From Diadema setosum (Eukaryota; Echinodermata; Echinoidea; Diadematoida; Diadematidae), in NCBI RefSeq assembly GCF_964275005.1, contig NC_092695.1, positions 12,291,697 through 12,355,696 of the forward strand: a stretch of 64,000 nt of DNA, read 5' to 3'. How positions within the stretch are numbered: the first letter of the stretch is position 1; the number at the start of each line of letters is the position of its first letter. A model generated the notes under the pieces. The model saw only the letters and a program-made list of their open reading frames with translations, made no database searches and was not told where the DNA came from. Below are positions 1 to 12,214 of the stretch, one piece after another. Made by a program: the position numbers and the translations under genes.

Positions 1-1642
1 ACCACTTGCCTGCAAAGATCCCGTGTCTTGGAACAACTGCAGATTGAGCTAAAAGCATCGACCATACCACAAAACCTTCCAGTGAGGGAGTCAATCTCTT
101 TGGAAAGAAATTTCAGAAAACTCTAAAATCATCTATCACAGCTTCCAACACCACAGATAAGACTGTGCATACATTGTCTTCCCAAAGCTCAGCCTATCAT
201 CATCAGATACCCAACCAATATACCTCACACTTCAGGGAATCATTTGCTCAACCACATTGTGGCTGTCACAAGAACTTCCACAACTCCCACTAGTAGGGGG
301 AAGACTAAGACTCTTTGCAGAGAGATGGGCCCAAATAACCACAAACAAATTTGTACTCCAAAGCATTCAGAAGGGATACAGTATTCACATAGAACCAGCT
401 TACTGCAAATCATTGTTTCGGCTAAGATGCATAATCCCCCTTCAAAAGGATCCCTCCCAAAGAAGAATATTACTCGGAGAAATACACACTCTCTAATCCA
501 AACAACTATTCACTGCGTAAAATCACACAACAATCTCGTCCTCTCCCCAGTCTTCCTCACTGAGAAAATATCGGGCAAAAAAGGATGATACTCAACCTCA
601 AACAACTGAATCATTTCATCCCAAATCAATCTTTCAATATGGAAAGTCTGTCCAAAATCCTCTTGCTAATTCAACCAAAATGAGTGGGTAGCCTCAATCG
701 ATCTGTCAGACGCATACTTACATGTCCCTGTAGCCCGCCCATCACAAAGACTCCTGGGATTTGCAATAGGAAGCAGAACATAATATGTCTACCAAGCTCT
801 CCCATTTGGACTTCGCTCATCCCCAAGAGTATTCACCCTCATAGTAAGGACAGTCGCAGCTGCACTACGCAAGAAGGGAATGAAAATCTTCTGCTACTTA
901 GACGACTGGCTACTCCTGGCTCCCTCTAAACAAACACTGATCTGGAACACCCACTACACAATCTCCCTGGTCACCAGCCTCAGGTTCATTCTAAACCAAG
1001 AGAAATCACAACTAGCACCAACCCGAACCCCAGAATTTGGAGCAATAATCAATATTCCGCTTCAAAGAGCACAACTCCAGCACCTCACAGAATTACAGCT
1101 TCCAGCCTACTCTGTGCCCAGCGATCTTCGGTCAAGCACTGGCAATTTTCTCAGGACTGCCAGGAAGTCTTGTCGACATAGTTACACAGTGCCGCCAGAA
1201 AATGAGAACCCTCCAACTACATCTATTGAAGTTTCACTGCCATCCCTCACAGGCATTACAGACAATGGTTCCCCTGACCCCACAGACTTGGAAACAATTC
1301 TGGTGCCTTCAATCTTCCACATTACAGACAGGAAAACTACTTCGAGATCCCCGTCCAACCATGACAATTCTATCAGATGCCTCCAAACAGGGCTGGGGAG
1401 CAGTCCTAAACTCCAAGCAAGTTGGGGGACACTGGAACTCAGAGGAAAGAAGTTGGCACATCAACAAATTGATACAGAATGGTGGAAGCATATCTCAATT
1501 ATCAGGGAGGAACCCGCTCAAGAACACTGTGCTACGTACCTAACCCTGAAAATCCTAAAGTGGTGCAACAATCAGAACATTCATGTCTCTGCATCCTACA
1601 TCCCTGCCATAGACAACCACATTCGAGACTTTATATCAAGAG

Positions 1643-2891
1643 TGTGATATATGTTAAGTTTACAATGGTCAAACTACATTAGAAACCAAGAGTGTACAAC
1701 GCCCTCTGTTGTCTACTACTATGTACTATTATGTAATACACCCCTGTCACCATCCTGTCAGCACTTTCTTTGTTTTACCGAAATAAACCCTCACTCCTAA
1801 TCTGAACGCCGACTGAGTAAGACTGAGTTCTTTGTCAGAGACATTTCATGGTGTCAGGAGTCAACTTTAACTGAATTTGATTGATATGAACTGATGAGCT
1901 GAGAATTGCATAATGGCAGGACTACGCCCACCTGGACCTTTGTGCTTCGAAGGGAACGTATACCGAAATTGGACGGAGTGGATTCGAGCATTCAAATTTT
2001 ATGAGACTGCAACTGAACTATCAACAAAATCGAACGGTGTGCGATACACAACATTTTTACACGTGGCGGGACCTGTGGCGCAGCAAATTGCAACAACGTT
2101 TACATTCTCAAGCGATGAGGTAGGGAAAGTTTCGTCGTTGAAGAGCAAATTTGAAGCGTACTGCCAGCCCAAGAGGAACATCGCTGTGCTTAGATACTTT
2201 TTCAACACGAGAAACCAAGAAGACGGAGAAACGTTCAATAAGTACCTAACTGAACTCAAAGCACAAGTCAAAAACTGCGACTTCGGAGACCTGGAGAACG
2301 ATCTCCTCCGGGACCGAATCGTTTGCGGAATCCGCGACCACGGTCTCCGCGAGAAACTTCTGCAAACTGAGAAATTGACACTGCAAAAATGTATTGATAT
2401 GTGTGCAGTGTCTGAAAACAATGACATATTAAGAGCAAAATCATGATGGTCACTTTTAGGACTACTGTTGGTTTAACATCTTAATTTACAGATCAGAATA
2501 ATAAAAAAAAAAAAAAGAAGAAGAAAATGTCCCTTCTGAAAACAAAAGTGCCAATACCCTTTTGAATTTGAAGCTACAACTTAAGAATTGAAACATCTTG
2601 CAAGATGGGAGTTATTGAAAACACACGATTGCAAAGTAATATGCTTGAATTTAAGTTAAGGCTAACCGTTTAAGTATGTGATTTTTTATAAATCAATCCT
2701 CTCTACTAAAGGGGGAGATGTGATATATGTTAAGTTTACAATGGTCAAACTACATTAGAAACCAAGAGTGTACAACGCCCTCTGTTGTCTACTACTATGT
2801 ACTATTATGTAATACACCCCTGTCACCATCCTGTCAGCACTTTCTTTGTTTTACCGAAATAAACCCTCACTCCAAATCTGAATGCCGACTG
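1643..2891 (+). mobile_element. Short gag-only LTR retroelement nested in the DIRS fossil
   Basis: The left LTR runs 1643-1848, begins TG and ends CA. It contains the poly(A) signal AATAAA and is followed at 1849 by TGGTGTCAGGAG, a typical primer-binding-site position. The right LTR copy starts at 2719, directly after the purine tract AAAGGGGGAGA. It matches the left LTR to about 2891, where the match stops, so the right end looks truncated. I count two differences over about 172 aligned bases, so insertion was recent. The internal part is only about 870 bp and holds a single gag-type frame (1913-2446) and no pol, so the element was presumably non-autonomous and moved in trans. Confidence 0.85.
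1913..2446 (+). CDS. Gag-like protein of the nested LTR element (fossil)
   Basis: A 177-codon frame between the two LTRs, starting MAGLRPPGPLCFEGNVYRNW. The pattern of tryptophans and the later segment GETFNKYLTELK fit the capsid-like gag family of Ty3/gypsy elements. There is no zinc knuckle, protease or polymerase after it. The frame looks whole for the capsid part. It is part of a mobile element, not a host gene. Confidence 0.7.
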   Translation: MAGLRPPGPLCFEGNVYRNWTEWIRAFKFYETATELSTKSNGVRYTTFLHVAGPVAQQIATTFTFSSDEVGKVSSLKSKFEAYCQPKRNIAVLRYFFNTRNQEDGETFNKYLTELKAQVKNCDFGDLENDLLRDRIVCGIRDHGLREKLLQTEKLTLQKCIDMCAVSENNDILRAKS

Positions 2892-5329
2892 CAATGAGGG
2901 AGATATCTACCAACACAATGGATGCTCCATCAGGTAATAGCTAAACAATCATTCAACCAGTTCAACCAACCCTCCATTGACCTGTTCACGTCGACACTGA
3001 ACAAACAAATACAGAAGTACTGCCTTTCCATCATTCTTACTCATCATGAAGGTACTACTGAAGGTCCAGGAAGAGAAAGCACACACTCTCCTGACAGCCC
3101 CATGGTGGCCCTGTGTCCCTCGTTTTGCACTCTTGTGAGCCTTCTGCATGACTTCCCAGTAGTCCTTCCAGCCAGGGAAGAAATTCTAAGACAGCCAGGA
3201 ACAATGCAGTACTACCCAAGCCCATCCAGGCTGTGGCTAACACTATGGCCAATTACAGGGCAGCAGCACTTGAAGCAGGACTTTCAGAAAGGGATGCCAT
3301 GTATCTTACAGCACAATGCCGCAGGAAACACCTACAACTCCAGACTTTTGCATTATGTCAGATGGTGCAGGGAGACTGAGACTGATCCACACAGAGCACC
3401 TTTAGGTAAGATTGCACACAGGTCTGCCATTGGAGTAATGCATAAAGGCTTTGATAATGGTGAATCTGTCTCCTCTTCTATCATGCTCACAAGATTAGTG
3501 AAAGCTAATCTTGCCACCATCCGAGGTTACAGGTCTGCCATTGGAGTAATGCATGAAGGTTTTGATAATGGTGAATCTGTCTCCTCCTCTCTCATGTCAA
3601 CAAGACTAATGAAATCTTTCTTCCTCAACAGACCAAACAGGAAGACACTATCTCCAGGCTCTCAGCAGGGCCCCCTTCGAATCTATGTACAAGACATCGC
3701 TTAAAGTTCCATCAAAATAGTTTTTCTCCTTTCAGCAGCTTCAGGTCAGTGCTGTAGTTTCATCCATGCCCTAACCACAATGGGAGGTCATATTCCCTGA
3801 GAGAAACACAAAGTCAGACTTCTCCCCAATTCACAGCTCTTGGTGAAGAACCAACACGAGTTGTCACAAATGCTGGAAATCATACTTCCATCCATAAACT
3901 CACTTTCCTCCATAAGTGAAGATAAGCTGTGGTGTCCAGTTCGAGCAACTCAAATGGTACGTCCACAGGACACACGAACTGAGGTCATCAAAACCAGTCT
4001 TTGTGAGTCTACAGCCACCACACAAAGCAGTCACGCAGGACACGATATCTCGCTGGATTGTGACAGCAATCATACGGTATCAGCAAACCACGATGCCCTT
4101 TTCTCAGACAGGATTTGAGCTCACGACACAAGAGGATTGGCTGCCTCATGGGCCCTCTTCAAAGGAGCAGGCATGGAGGACATTTTAAAAGCTGCTTACT
4201 GGACCAACACAAACACCTTTATTGCCTGTTACCTGTCTAATGTACTTCATGCTGAGACAGAATTTGCTAGGGCAGTTCTGTCCTGTGCGCATCCTTAGAC
4301 ATGAATGCCCATTTCATGTCATTACACAATATGTTAACGGGGAAAATGCAGTACACACAGATTACACATTGAATCTAACCTGGCAGGATATTTAATATGC
4401 TCCTCATAGTCCTGGCATTGCCCAACAGGACAGCCCTACTTACTCGCCTGTTGCTTCCACCTCCCCTGTTGTAATGCGATATTCTAGCATTAATGGTGTA
4501 GGTAAGTATGGCATAGTCTGCCATAGATGTGAATTTCCAGTAGTGAAAATCAGATCTACTAAGAAGCCATACTTACCTATACCACACCCTCCCTCCATCC
4601 CTCGTAAGTGTCAGCAAAGGCACCGTAGGAAAGAGGTGTTCACCGCAGTGGGCCTCCATATAGTACCGAGTGCAGGATTTCTTGCTGTGGCCCTAGGATA
4701 GTCTGTGGCACCTGACTAACTACATGAATCGGGTTTCCTGCTGTGGCCCTTGGATAGTCTGTCATAAAAAAAGACTTGTCTGTGGTCACAGACTCTTTCT
4801 GAGAGTAGTTCTCTCCAGAAGAGAACCTTTGCTTGTAAATAGCGGGTGGGATAAGGGAATAGCATTCATGGTGTAGGTAAGTATGGCTTCTTAGTGGATC
4901 TGATTTTCACTACATCAAATTCATATCACAATGTGTATGTGCGTGCAAAAGTGCTCAGGTGATCCATTCTGTAATCAAAATATCTCATATGTGTAGCTTC
5001 CACACCATTTCACACTTTTAAAATATGTATATTTTACACATGACACAATCATTTGAGTCCTTTTAGGCATTCATGTTTATTGATTCATGATCATTCAGTA
5101 TCATAATGTTCATGCTATACAGGTAATTTACATCATACAAGGTACACTATATGCATCACATATTTTGCAGTGGTTTTACTTTCTTGAATATTATTCAACT
5201 TGCAGAATTTACATATCTCTCTAATCAAACAGTATCCAAGAAAATGATAAGATATAAGAATATTACCTCCTGGTACACAGGTAAAATTGTATGCATACAG
5301 CCAGTGAAATGATGTGCACAATATGCTCT

Positions 5330-5337
5330 CCCCTCCC

Positions 5338-5377
<40 letters not shown>

Positions 5378-5600
5378 GAACTGTACCAAACCTCCATGTG
5401 ATTGTGGGTGACCCCCAATATAAAATGGTGCAAGTTGAAGCCAACACCTCATCACACTCAGTGCGGATCCAAGGGGGGGGGGGGGGGGGGTGGTGGTGCA
5501 GTGGATGAGCCCCCCCCCCCCCCCTTTTTTTTTTTTAAACAAAAGAAATAAAAAATAGGGGGCATGTGTGCTCAAAGGTTCTCCACATCATTCAACAGCA
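5330..5600. repeat. Poly-C/poly-T tracts around a GCGGATCCA-type MITE remnant
   Basis: Long C, T and G runs at 5333-5373, 5476-5490 and 5513-5536. Between them the segment beginning AGTGCGGATCCAAG (about 5459) and the AAACAAAAGAAATAAAAAATAGGGGG stretch (split by runs) resemble the complete MITE at 29087-29248, so this is probably a decayed copy of that family. Open frames across the homopolymers are artefacts. Nothing else is recognised between 4930 and 5600. Confidence 0.5.
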
Positions 5601-5610
5601 TGTATAGGAA

Positions 5611-6430
5611 ATGGCAAAACAGGCTGGAAAGATGCGTCTGAGAGGCCTCATCCATACGATTCATCCAAGTGAAACCTTGCCACACCCTAATCTTAGGGAA
5701 CCTGCAGGAGGGGACACTCCTCCCACTGTGCCCGTCTTTCAGAAGGACTTAAGCATCCACTGTCAAATTGGAGATGGCACATGGAAGGGGAAAGCTGACT
5801 TTTTCAAGTTTGCAGCACCAGATTGGGGCAGGGAAAAAACAAGGGCTACTCAGATCGGGATGTTGGAGAAACTGTTCTGAAAGCCATCAATCTTAGCCTG
5901 AAATTGTGAAGTACTACTTGGGAACTAATGGAATCTCATTTAAGACACCCTCAAGACGATATTGAGTGCCTACAACCAAAAAAAAGGATGCTATAGAGGT
6001 GTACCAGGAGCTGGCAAACGTCACTCAAGGAAAGACAGAGAGCACTCAGAGTTTCATCATGAGGACACTTGATTTTTTACATCACATCTGTGACAAAGTA
6101 TGAAGCTGCGTGAAGTCAGTCATCTCCAACGCAGTTGTGATGTCTTCAACACTTCTGACATTGAGCTATCAAGGCTGTGGACAGACATCGGTCAAGGGGC
6201 TGGCTGAGACAAGGATGTGGGCAGTGTTATTACGACAGAGTCTAGGACCCAGGAGGGACAAGATTACAGTGAGCACAAACCATGTTACCACAACAAGCAT
6301 CGCCAAGGACGATTGACTGATATGGGGAGCAAAAGCCTTATCAAAGGGGGTTAGTGAGCTTCTTTTGGTCAATTTCAAGGCAAGGCATAGGGAGAAAACA
6401 GTACTGCAATATAACTGTTATATTCTAAGT
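5611..6430 (+). mobile_element. Retroelement gag fragment (fossil)
   Basis: Broken remnant. The translated pieces DWGREKTRATQIGMLEKLF (about 5821-5877) and EVYQELANVTQGKTES (about 5995-6045) resemble a gag family common in cnidarian, lancelet and echinoderm retroelements, where a conserved YQELA.L.Q motif is followed by FL.R.LDL. No LTR was found around it. It may be a separate element from the gypsy copy that follows. Confidence 0.45.
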
Positions 6431-6439
6431 GATGTGACA

Positions 6440-9400
6440 AGGTTGTATGCTAACAGTAACATGGAGGGGAAAAACAACTTAAGTTGTTTAAGGATGCAGG
6501 AGTTGAGGTAAAAGTGTGAAGAGTTGGGGCTGCCATATGAAGGGCTGAATAGGAACCAGTTGGTTCAAAACATAAAGGAGGTGAAGAATAAGCAAGCTCC
6601 ATCTCAGTCAAGTGTGGCTGTTATTAGCACAGCTGGGAATTAGGTCCATAATACTGCTGCATGCACAGAGTCATATACAAGAAGCAGGAATCCGCTTTGA
6701 ACTAGAAAAGTTGCGGATGCAAGTGCGGCTAGCAGAGCTCTAAAAGAAAAGTGTGCAAATATGCCTAATGCAGCACCAGGGAATGCAAGCATGGTGGAAG
6801 GGGGTATTAGGCAGCAACTACCCTTTTACAAGGAGGGGGAAGACGTAGATGTGTTCCTGCGCACCTTTGAGAAAATGGCACATTTGAATAACTGGCCTAA
6901 AGATGTGTGGGCACTACAATTGGCCCCACTATTGTCAGGAAAGGCTAGGGAGGCATACGCCAGGCTGTCATTAGAAAGTAGTAGGGACTATGACGCGGTG
7001 AAAGCAGCAATACTGTGTAGATATGATCTGACCCCAGACACGTACCACGTCACGTTTAAAGAGGCAAGAGTTGACAAAAAAGACCTACACTGAATTTTTT
7101 GTGTTAAGCTCTCTGACCCGTTAGGTTAACTATGTGATTGAAATGGGTGACAAGAGAAAGAAACACCACGTTTCATACAAACATGCTTCAGGAGTAGCGT
7201 GAATGGGAGAGTACACTGTACATAGATGATGAAAGTGCTGATTACGAGGAATGGGTAAGGACATGGAGTCAATGACCTGTGATGTGTCCCCATCTGAGGT
7301 CAAACTACCAGACTACCTCTCAGATGCACAGACTAAATAAGAAGTGAGTGGCCTGATGGAGGAGTATAGCAACGTACTCGCTGACAAACCTAGACAGCAG
7401 ATGTAGTGAGACATGACTTAGTAACGACAAATGACTGCCCAATCAGACAGAGGGCATACTGACTGCCACATGCAATAAAAGATACAGTGAAGAAGGAACT
7501 GGATGAGATGCTGGAGGCGGGAATCACCTCCCCTTCTGATTCCCTGTATGCTAGTCCACTTGTCATTGTGAAAAAGAAAGATGGTACTCGCTGATTCTGT
7601 GTCAACTATCGCCAAGTAAACCAAGTGACTGAATTTGATGCCTACCCAAAGCCCAATATTGATGCCATCATTGATGAGCTAGGAAAGGCCAAATTTATGA
7701 CCAAGATTGATTTGTCAAAAGGGTACTGGCAAGTGCCCCTCACTGATGATGCAAAGGAGAAGTCTGCATTTATTATACCATTTGTGACCCGCGACAACGG
7801 TTTCAGGCAAAAGTCGCAATAACAAATTTCCTCCTAGGCGGGGTACAAAGATCTGTACCATTATTTTTGTCGATTTGGGTTTTTTGCAGAAATCGAATCT
7901 TTGATATGTTTTCTACATCTACACTAAATTTGGTAGCATAAGACTTCGTTTTTCCTATCGAAAATGGAATTTTAAGCACCGTATGTTGGATCGCACTCGT
8001 CAGTTTCGAGCTTCTTTCGAACGCCGCGCCAATATCCCCAGCGTTGCTACGGCGCAAGGTCTCGCATGCGATTGGCTGGTGCGTCGCGCACATTTACATA
8101 ATTCGGCTTTCGGAGACACCAGTTGCAGCGTTTGGGGAATGCTTGATTACATGCATGCTCCATTGTTCTTGCTATAGTGGTTTATAAATACGCTGTAGTG
8201 CGTGCTCTTCGTTTGGCTTTCTATCCAAACTATTCTACCGCAATGTTCGACAACGGAAGTGAAACAAATACAGTATACTGTATCATGTACGTAGCACGAC
8301 ATAATCGTGTGAAAAGAAAAAAAAATAGTCTACTTGTACATGTAGTAAAAATTATGACAGCAGACTGACTCAAGGGAAGGTAGATGAGAGGAAAGGAGAG
8401 GTCACATGAAACCAGTTATATTCAAATACTACACATCAAGATCGCACGAAACAAACGAGTCGTGTTTGTTTGTTTTAATATAACACCACCAAACAAGGCA
8501 ACATACATGCACGGCTTGTAAAAGCAAAACAAACAGGAAGCGTGACCTTTGCCAGCACTTTCATTTATCTGCCTTCAAAAGGGTCGGCAATGATAAAGTC
8601 AAATCAACAACAATGAAAACGCGATTTGTAAATGTGTGGATTCGCCACCCGCTCCTGTTACCTGCACATGGTCATGGCGTGTGGATGCCATTGCGTAATG
8701 CGTGCACCATACACATGTACACCATACGTGCAATTATCGTATCCGCCATCGTGAAAGACGTATCAAACCCGAGCGAACCGCATTGTTTTTCGGCTCCATA
8801 CACTGAGCTGGTATGGGGTGCCCGGAAAATTTGACTCTCTCAGTGAGCCAATCAGAAGGCGACGTGGTTGCTAGAGGCGGAGCTTAACATCGATTAGCAC
8901 CATCGTACGGATGGGTGATTCTCCCCTCGCATCGCGGCTCGGACATTGTCTTTGAGAAAGAGGTGAATCTTCAAAGCCCGTTTTCTCGCAATTTTGTCAG
9001 GCTAACAACTTAAAAAGTGCATTTTATTTCGCTTTCCATGCCCACTTACGGCGTCAAAGAATGCAAGTGTTTTATATCAATGTAAAGCTTAGGAAATGGG
9101 CAATGTGATTCAGTGAAAAAATGAATTTTCAAAATGCCCGACTTTTGCCTGAAACCGTTGTCGCCGGTCACATTTGGCCTCTTTCAATTCAATATTATGC
9201 CTTTTTTGGATGCAGGGCACATACGCCAGCCACCTTTCAGCGGCTTATACACTGTAGATCAGGTGCTGCATGGATTAAGCGAGGTCCCATGTCCAGGAAG
9301 TGCTGGAAAGGTCGGGAGCAGCAGGCCTAAAAGCAAAATACAGTAAGTGTAAAGTGGCCAGGAGGGAGGTGCTCTATCTTGGTTTTGTTTTGGGAGGGGA

Positions 9401-10005
9401 TTGTGTGAAACCCGAACCAGCTACAGTGGAGGCAGTAATGAATTACCTTCGACCTGCTACGAAAACAGATGTCATAGCCTTCTTGGGCCTAACAGGCTAC
9501 TACAGAAAATTCATTCCAAATTATAGCAAGGTGGCAGCCCCACTTTCAGACCTCACAAGTAAAAGTGAACCTAGACTATTTAGGTGGAACAATGAATATT
9601 GCCAGGTATTTGAGTCTCTGAAGAAGTCCCTTGTTTACTCACCTGTGCTCAAAAACCCTGACTTCTCCAAAGAATTCATTGTACAGGAGACGCTTCAGAA
9701 AGGGGAATTGGAGCAGTTTTGAGTCAAAGGAATGATGAAGGCGATGATCACCCAGTGGCATACATAAGCAGAAAGTTACTGCCAAGAGAGCAAAAGTATG
9801 CCACCATCAAGAAAGAGTGTATGGCAATCGTGTGGAGCATCCAAAAATTCCAGCCATACTTATTTTGACGACAATTCCTCACCATCGGACCACGATCCTT
9901 TGAAATGGCTCCACACGATGAAAAATCAAAACCCAAACCAGATGAGATGGAGTCTGGCACTACAGACACACTCAATGAAACTTGAACACAGGAGTGGCAG
10001 CAAAA
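6440..10005 (+). mobile_element. Ty3/gypsy retroelement fossil, split by a DNA transposon
   Basis: Broken fossil with several breaks. A capsid-like gag part at 6761-7093 contains FLRTFEKMAHLNNWPKDVWA, which is SCAN/gypsy capsid-like. RT pieces lie at about 7490-7783 (KIDLSKGYWQVPL) and from 9172. The RT thumb and RNase H part is at 9300-9722, with FLGLTGYYRKFIPNYSKVA. The last recognisable RNase H sequence ends near 10,005, where the Myb/SANT gene begins. I see no integrase or LTR. A 1,388-bp DNA transposon (7784-9171) sits inside the RT region. Confidence 0.8.
7784..9171. mobile_element. 1,388-bp DNA transposon with 33-bp TIRs, inserted in the gypsy RT
   Basis: The left end 7784-7816 and right end 9139-9171 are inverted copies over 33 bp, starting GTGACC(C/G)GCGACAACGG, with one mismatch seen. 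The 4-bp direct repeat ATTT flanks it at 7780-7783 and 9172-9175. The interior has no transposase that I recognise, so it is probably non-autonomous. It is less AT-rich than its surroundings in places and carries CCAAT-type motifs near 8071 (ATTGG) and 8840 (CCAAT). Four-bp duplications occur in Chapaev, Sola1, Ginger and some Academ elements. The ends do not let me choose between them. Confidence 0.85.
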
Positions 10006-11031
10006 ATGGAAATGAAAGATCGGGAAGAAGACGACAAGGGACGTCAGTGGAGCGATCAAGAAACTGAAATTTTACTGGATATATGGGCAACGTCGACAAT
10101 AAGAGACATGTTGGATGGTCCCAGGAAAGCAGCCGCACATGTGATGATATGTGACAAGATGAAGGAGATGGGCATAAACCGATCGGTTGATTCTATACAG
10201 AAACGCAAGAAATATCTGAAGAAAAAATATAAACTTGTAAAGGACCACAACACAAGAAGTGGCGTTACACTGAAAACTCACAAATGGTTTGAAGAGCTAG
10301 ATGCCATTTTAGGTTTTCAGCCTTCTTCAGAGCCTGTAATCATTGGGCAGGCAGGTGCAGATAACCCACAGGACCAGGTTATCATGTCAGACGAAGAAAA
10401 TGACAGTGACTCTGACGGAGATGAAGGTGAACTTCAAGCCTCAACATCAGGACGCGAGTCGGTGCTGAGCATTTCTAGCAGTGCTACTGGCACCAGCGGC
10501 AGTGGCATGGACGACAGCTTCCCAGCAGGAGAAGGTATGCTTGCTTTGATTGAGCATTTCTAGATTTTCTGGATTTAAAAAAAAAAAAAAAAAGTTGCAA
10601 TGTAGGTGACGTTACATGCTATTTAGAATATGTCAATTAAAATGGCATGCAAAAAAAAAAAAAAAAACAATCGAAACAAAACAAAACGACAGGTAGAAAA
10701 AGATGAAACTGGGTCTTGCTATGGATGATTGGTTCAACCATGGACCCAGTTTCCCCAGCCCAGGTTTAAGGAGCAAATGTCCCATGAGACATGAGTTCAT
10801 TTGTGATACTTTGTAAATTGTATCAATCTATAAAATGCATTAATCATGGCAGCATGATTTCTAAACTTTTCCAATATTATAGAACTAGGTTACTTGTTAC
10901 AGTTCTCACATTATATGCAGATTATTGATTGGTTTTCTATACCGTAAGCAACTTTTTAACTACTGTACTTGGTGCTTTTTTAAAGTGCATTTTTCTCCAT
11001 TTACAAGATGGATAGTTACCTCACTGTATAC

Positions 11032-11068
<37 letters not shown>

Positions 11069-12050
11069 CACATACTCAATACTCAGTCATGTACACTAAA
11101 CTGGCTGCAAACAGTCAAATATAAACTGTATGTTATTTCAATCTTCCTTTTTTTAAATAATGGTATATGAACACCATTCTTGTAGGCTAGTTGTAGCTTG
11201 ATATTTTCTTTCTTTCAGATGACCAAGACAGCACCAAAAATGGAGCTTTGGGACAAGGGAAACAAGATAGAAAGCGCACAGCTCCACCTGTCACAAGTAG
11301 GTGAAATATGTGTCATTAGTAGGGAAGAACAAGAGCAATGAATGCTGGTTGATGGATGGGTTAAATGTGATATTTTCAACCTACTTTTCTCCAGACATTC
11401 TGGTAGGATAAAACATTTAAGAAATTATATCAATATTGATTATATCGAAAATTTCCTAGAAATATCTTCAGGGTCAAGTGTGCACCCTGTCTTGACTTTC
11501 CATGTGCTCCAGCCAAAATTTTGACAGTGCATCATGCAATCTTAATTCACTAGTACATACACAAGTCGCCGAGAGCTTAGGCTAGTTGTATGTACACGTT
11601 CATTTCCTGTTCTTGTTATGGAAACTGTTCATTCATACTGTGTCTGAATCAAGGTAATCAATGAAATGTGCTTAGTCAGTGCAGTTAGTGGAGGTTGTGA
11701 AATTAAAATATCATTGGTGGATACATCATTCATGAAGGAACTAGTTCTCAGAAGGAAAATGGTGACATGAGGCACGTTTAAACAATCTGGTTTGTAGTTT
11801 TTTGAAACAGAAAATTGGTGAAACAAATTGGTTGGTATAAACTGTTACAAGCTTATTTTCATGTGAAGTGCATATTTTGCATACCTGGCACCTAAAAATC
11901 TCTATTATTTGTTGATTCTACACAGGTAAAGGAAAGGCTAGGAAAAAGACAAGAGCTGAAGAGATAGCTGATACTGTTTCTGATACCTTCCAGCCTCTCT
12001 TCTGTGTATGCTTGCCCAGATGCTTGATTGGGAGAATAACGGTCACGTAG
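10006..12050 (+). CDS. Myb/SANT-like (trihelix) DNA-binding protein, 3-exon model
   Basis: Proposed exons are 10006-10534, 11219-11296 and 11926-12050. The splice phases agree: GAA G joins AT at the first junction, and A joins GT at the second. Near the N terminus, RQWSDQETEILLDIW starts a Myb/SANT-like domain of the Myb_DNA-bind_4 type (about 75 residues). It is followed by a spaced K-rich helix and KTHKWFEELDAILG. A Ser/Asp/Glu-rich linker follows, then a basic segment (RKKTRAEEIADTV). I chose ATG 10006; an upstream in-frame ATG at 9982 lies inside the retroelement RNase H remnant. The third exon stops at 12048-12050, while frame +1 continues open at 12008-12214 (AQMLDWENNGH), so the 3' end is uncertain: a missed exon boundary, a frameshift or decay. 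Such domains occur both in host factors and in Harbinger-type transposons. Intron 1 holds a (GT)n tract (11035-11067). Confidence 0.55.
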
Positions 12051-12214
12051 AGGACGACACGGCCGACAATCCCATGCAAATTCAAACAAAACCACATGTA
12101 TTACAACATGTACAGCCGCAATCAGTAATAAGTACAGCAGACAAAGGATGGGCTACTTGGTTGCCAAAAGTAGTGAGTAATACTGCAAGATCAGATTCGG
12201 GCTACAATTTCTGA

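Larger units (their letters stand above)
1..4930 (+). mobile_element. DIRS-like retroelement fossil (tyrosine-recombinase type)
   Basis: Fossil, broken in many places and cut by the window start. Reverse transcriptase and RNase H pieces lie at about 244-1640, with a YLDD catalytic box near 893-907 and an RNase H-like DAS..GWGA motif near 1375. A further RNase H-like piece with the sequence IDLFTSTLN lies near 2975. A tyrosine-recombinase region lies at about 3340-4190, with the family sequence IRGYRSAIGVMH and a local duplication of about 120 bp (3415-3500 and 3530-3610). The order RT, RNase H, tyrosine recombinase is the DIRS order. At 4490-4590 and 4870-4915 a segment containing GGTGTAGGTAAGTATGGC occurs in both orientations, which fits the split or inverted terminal repeats of DIRS elements. 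A younger LTR element interrupts it at 1643-2891. An old element, given the number of breaks. Confidence 0.8.

Noticed and set aside
5225-5575. 116-codon minus-strand frame with Lys and Pro runs
   Set aside because: Created by poly-T and poly-C tracts and a decayed MITE. Not a gene.
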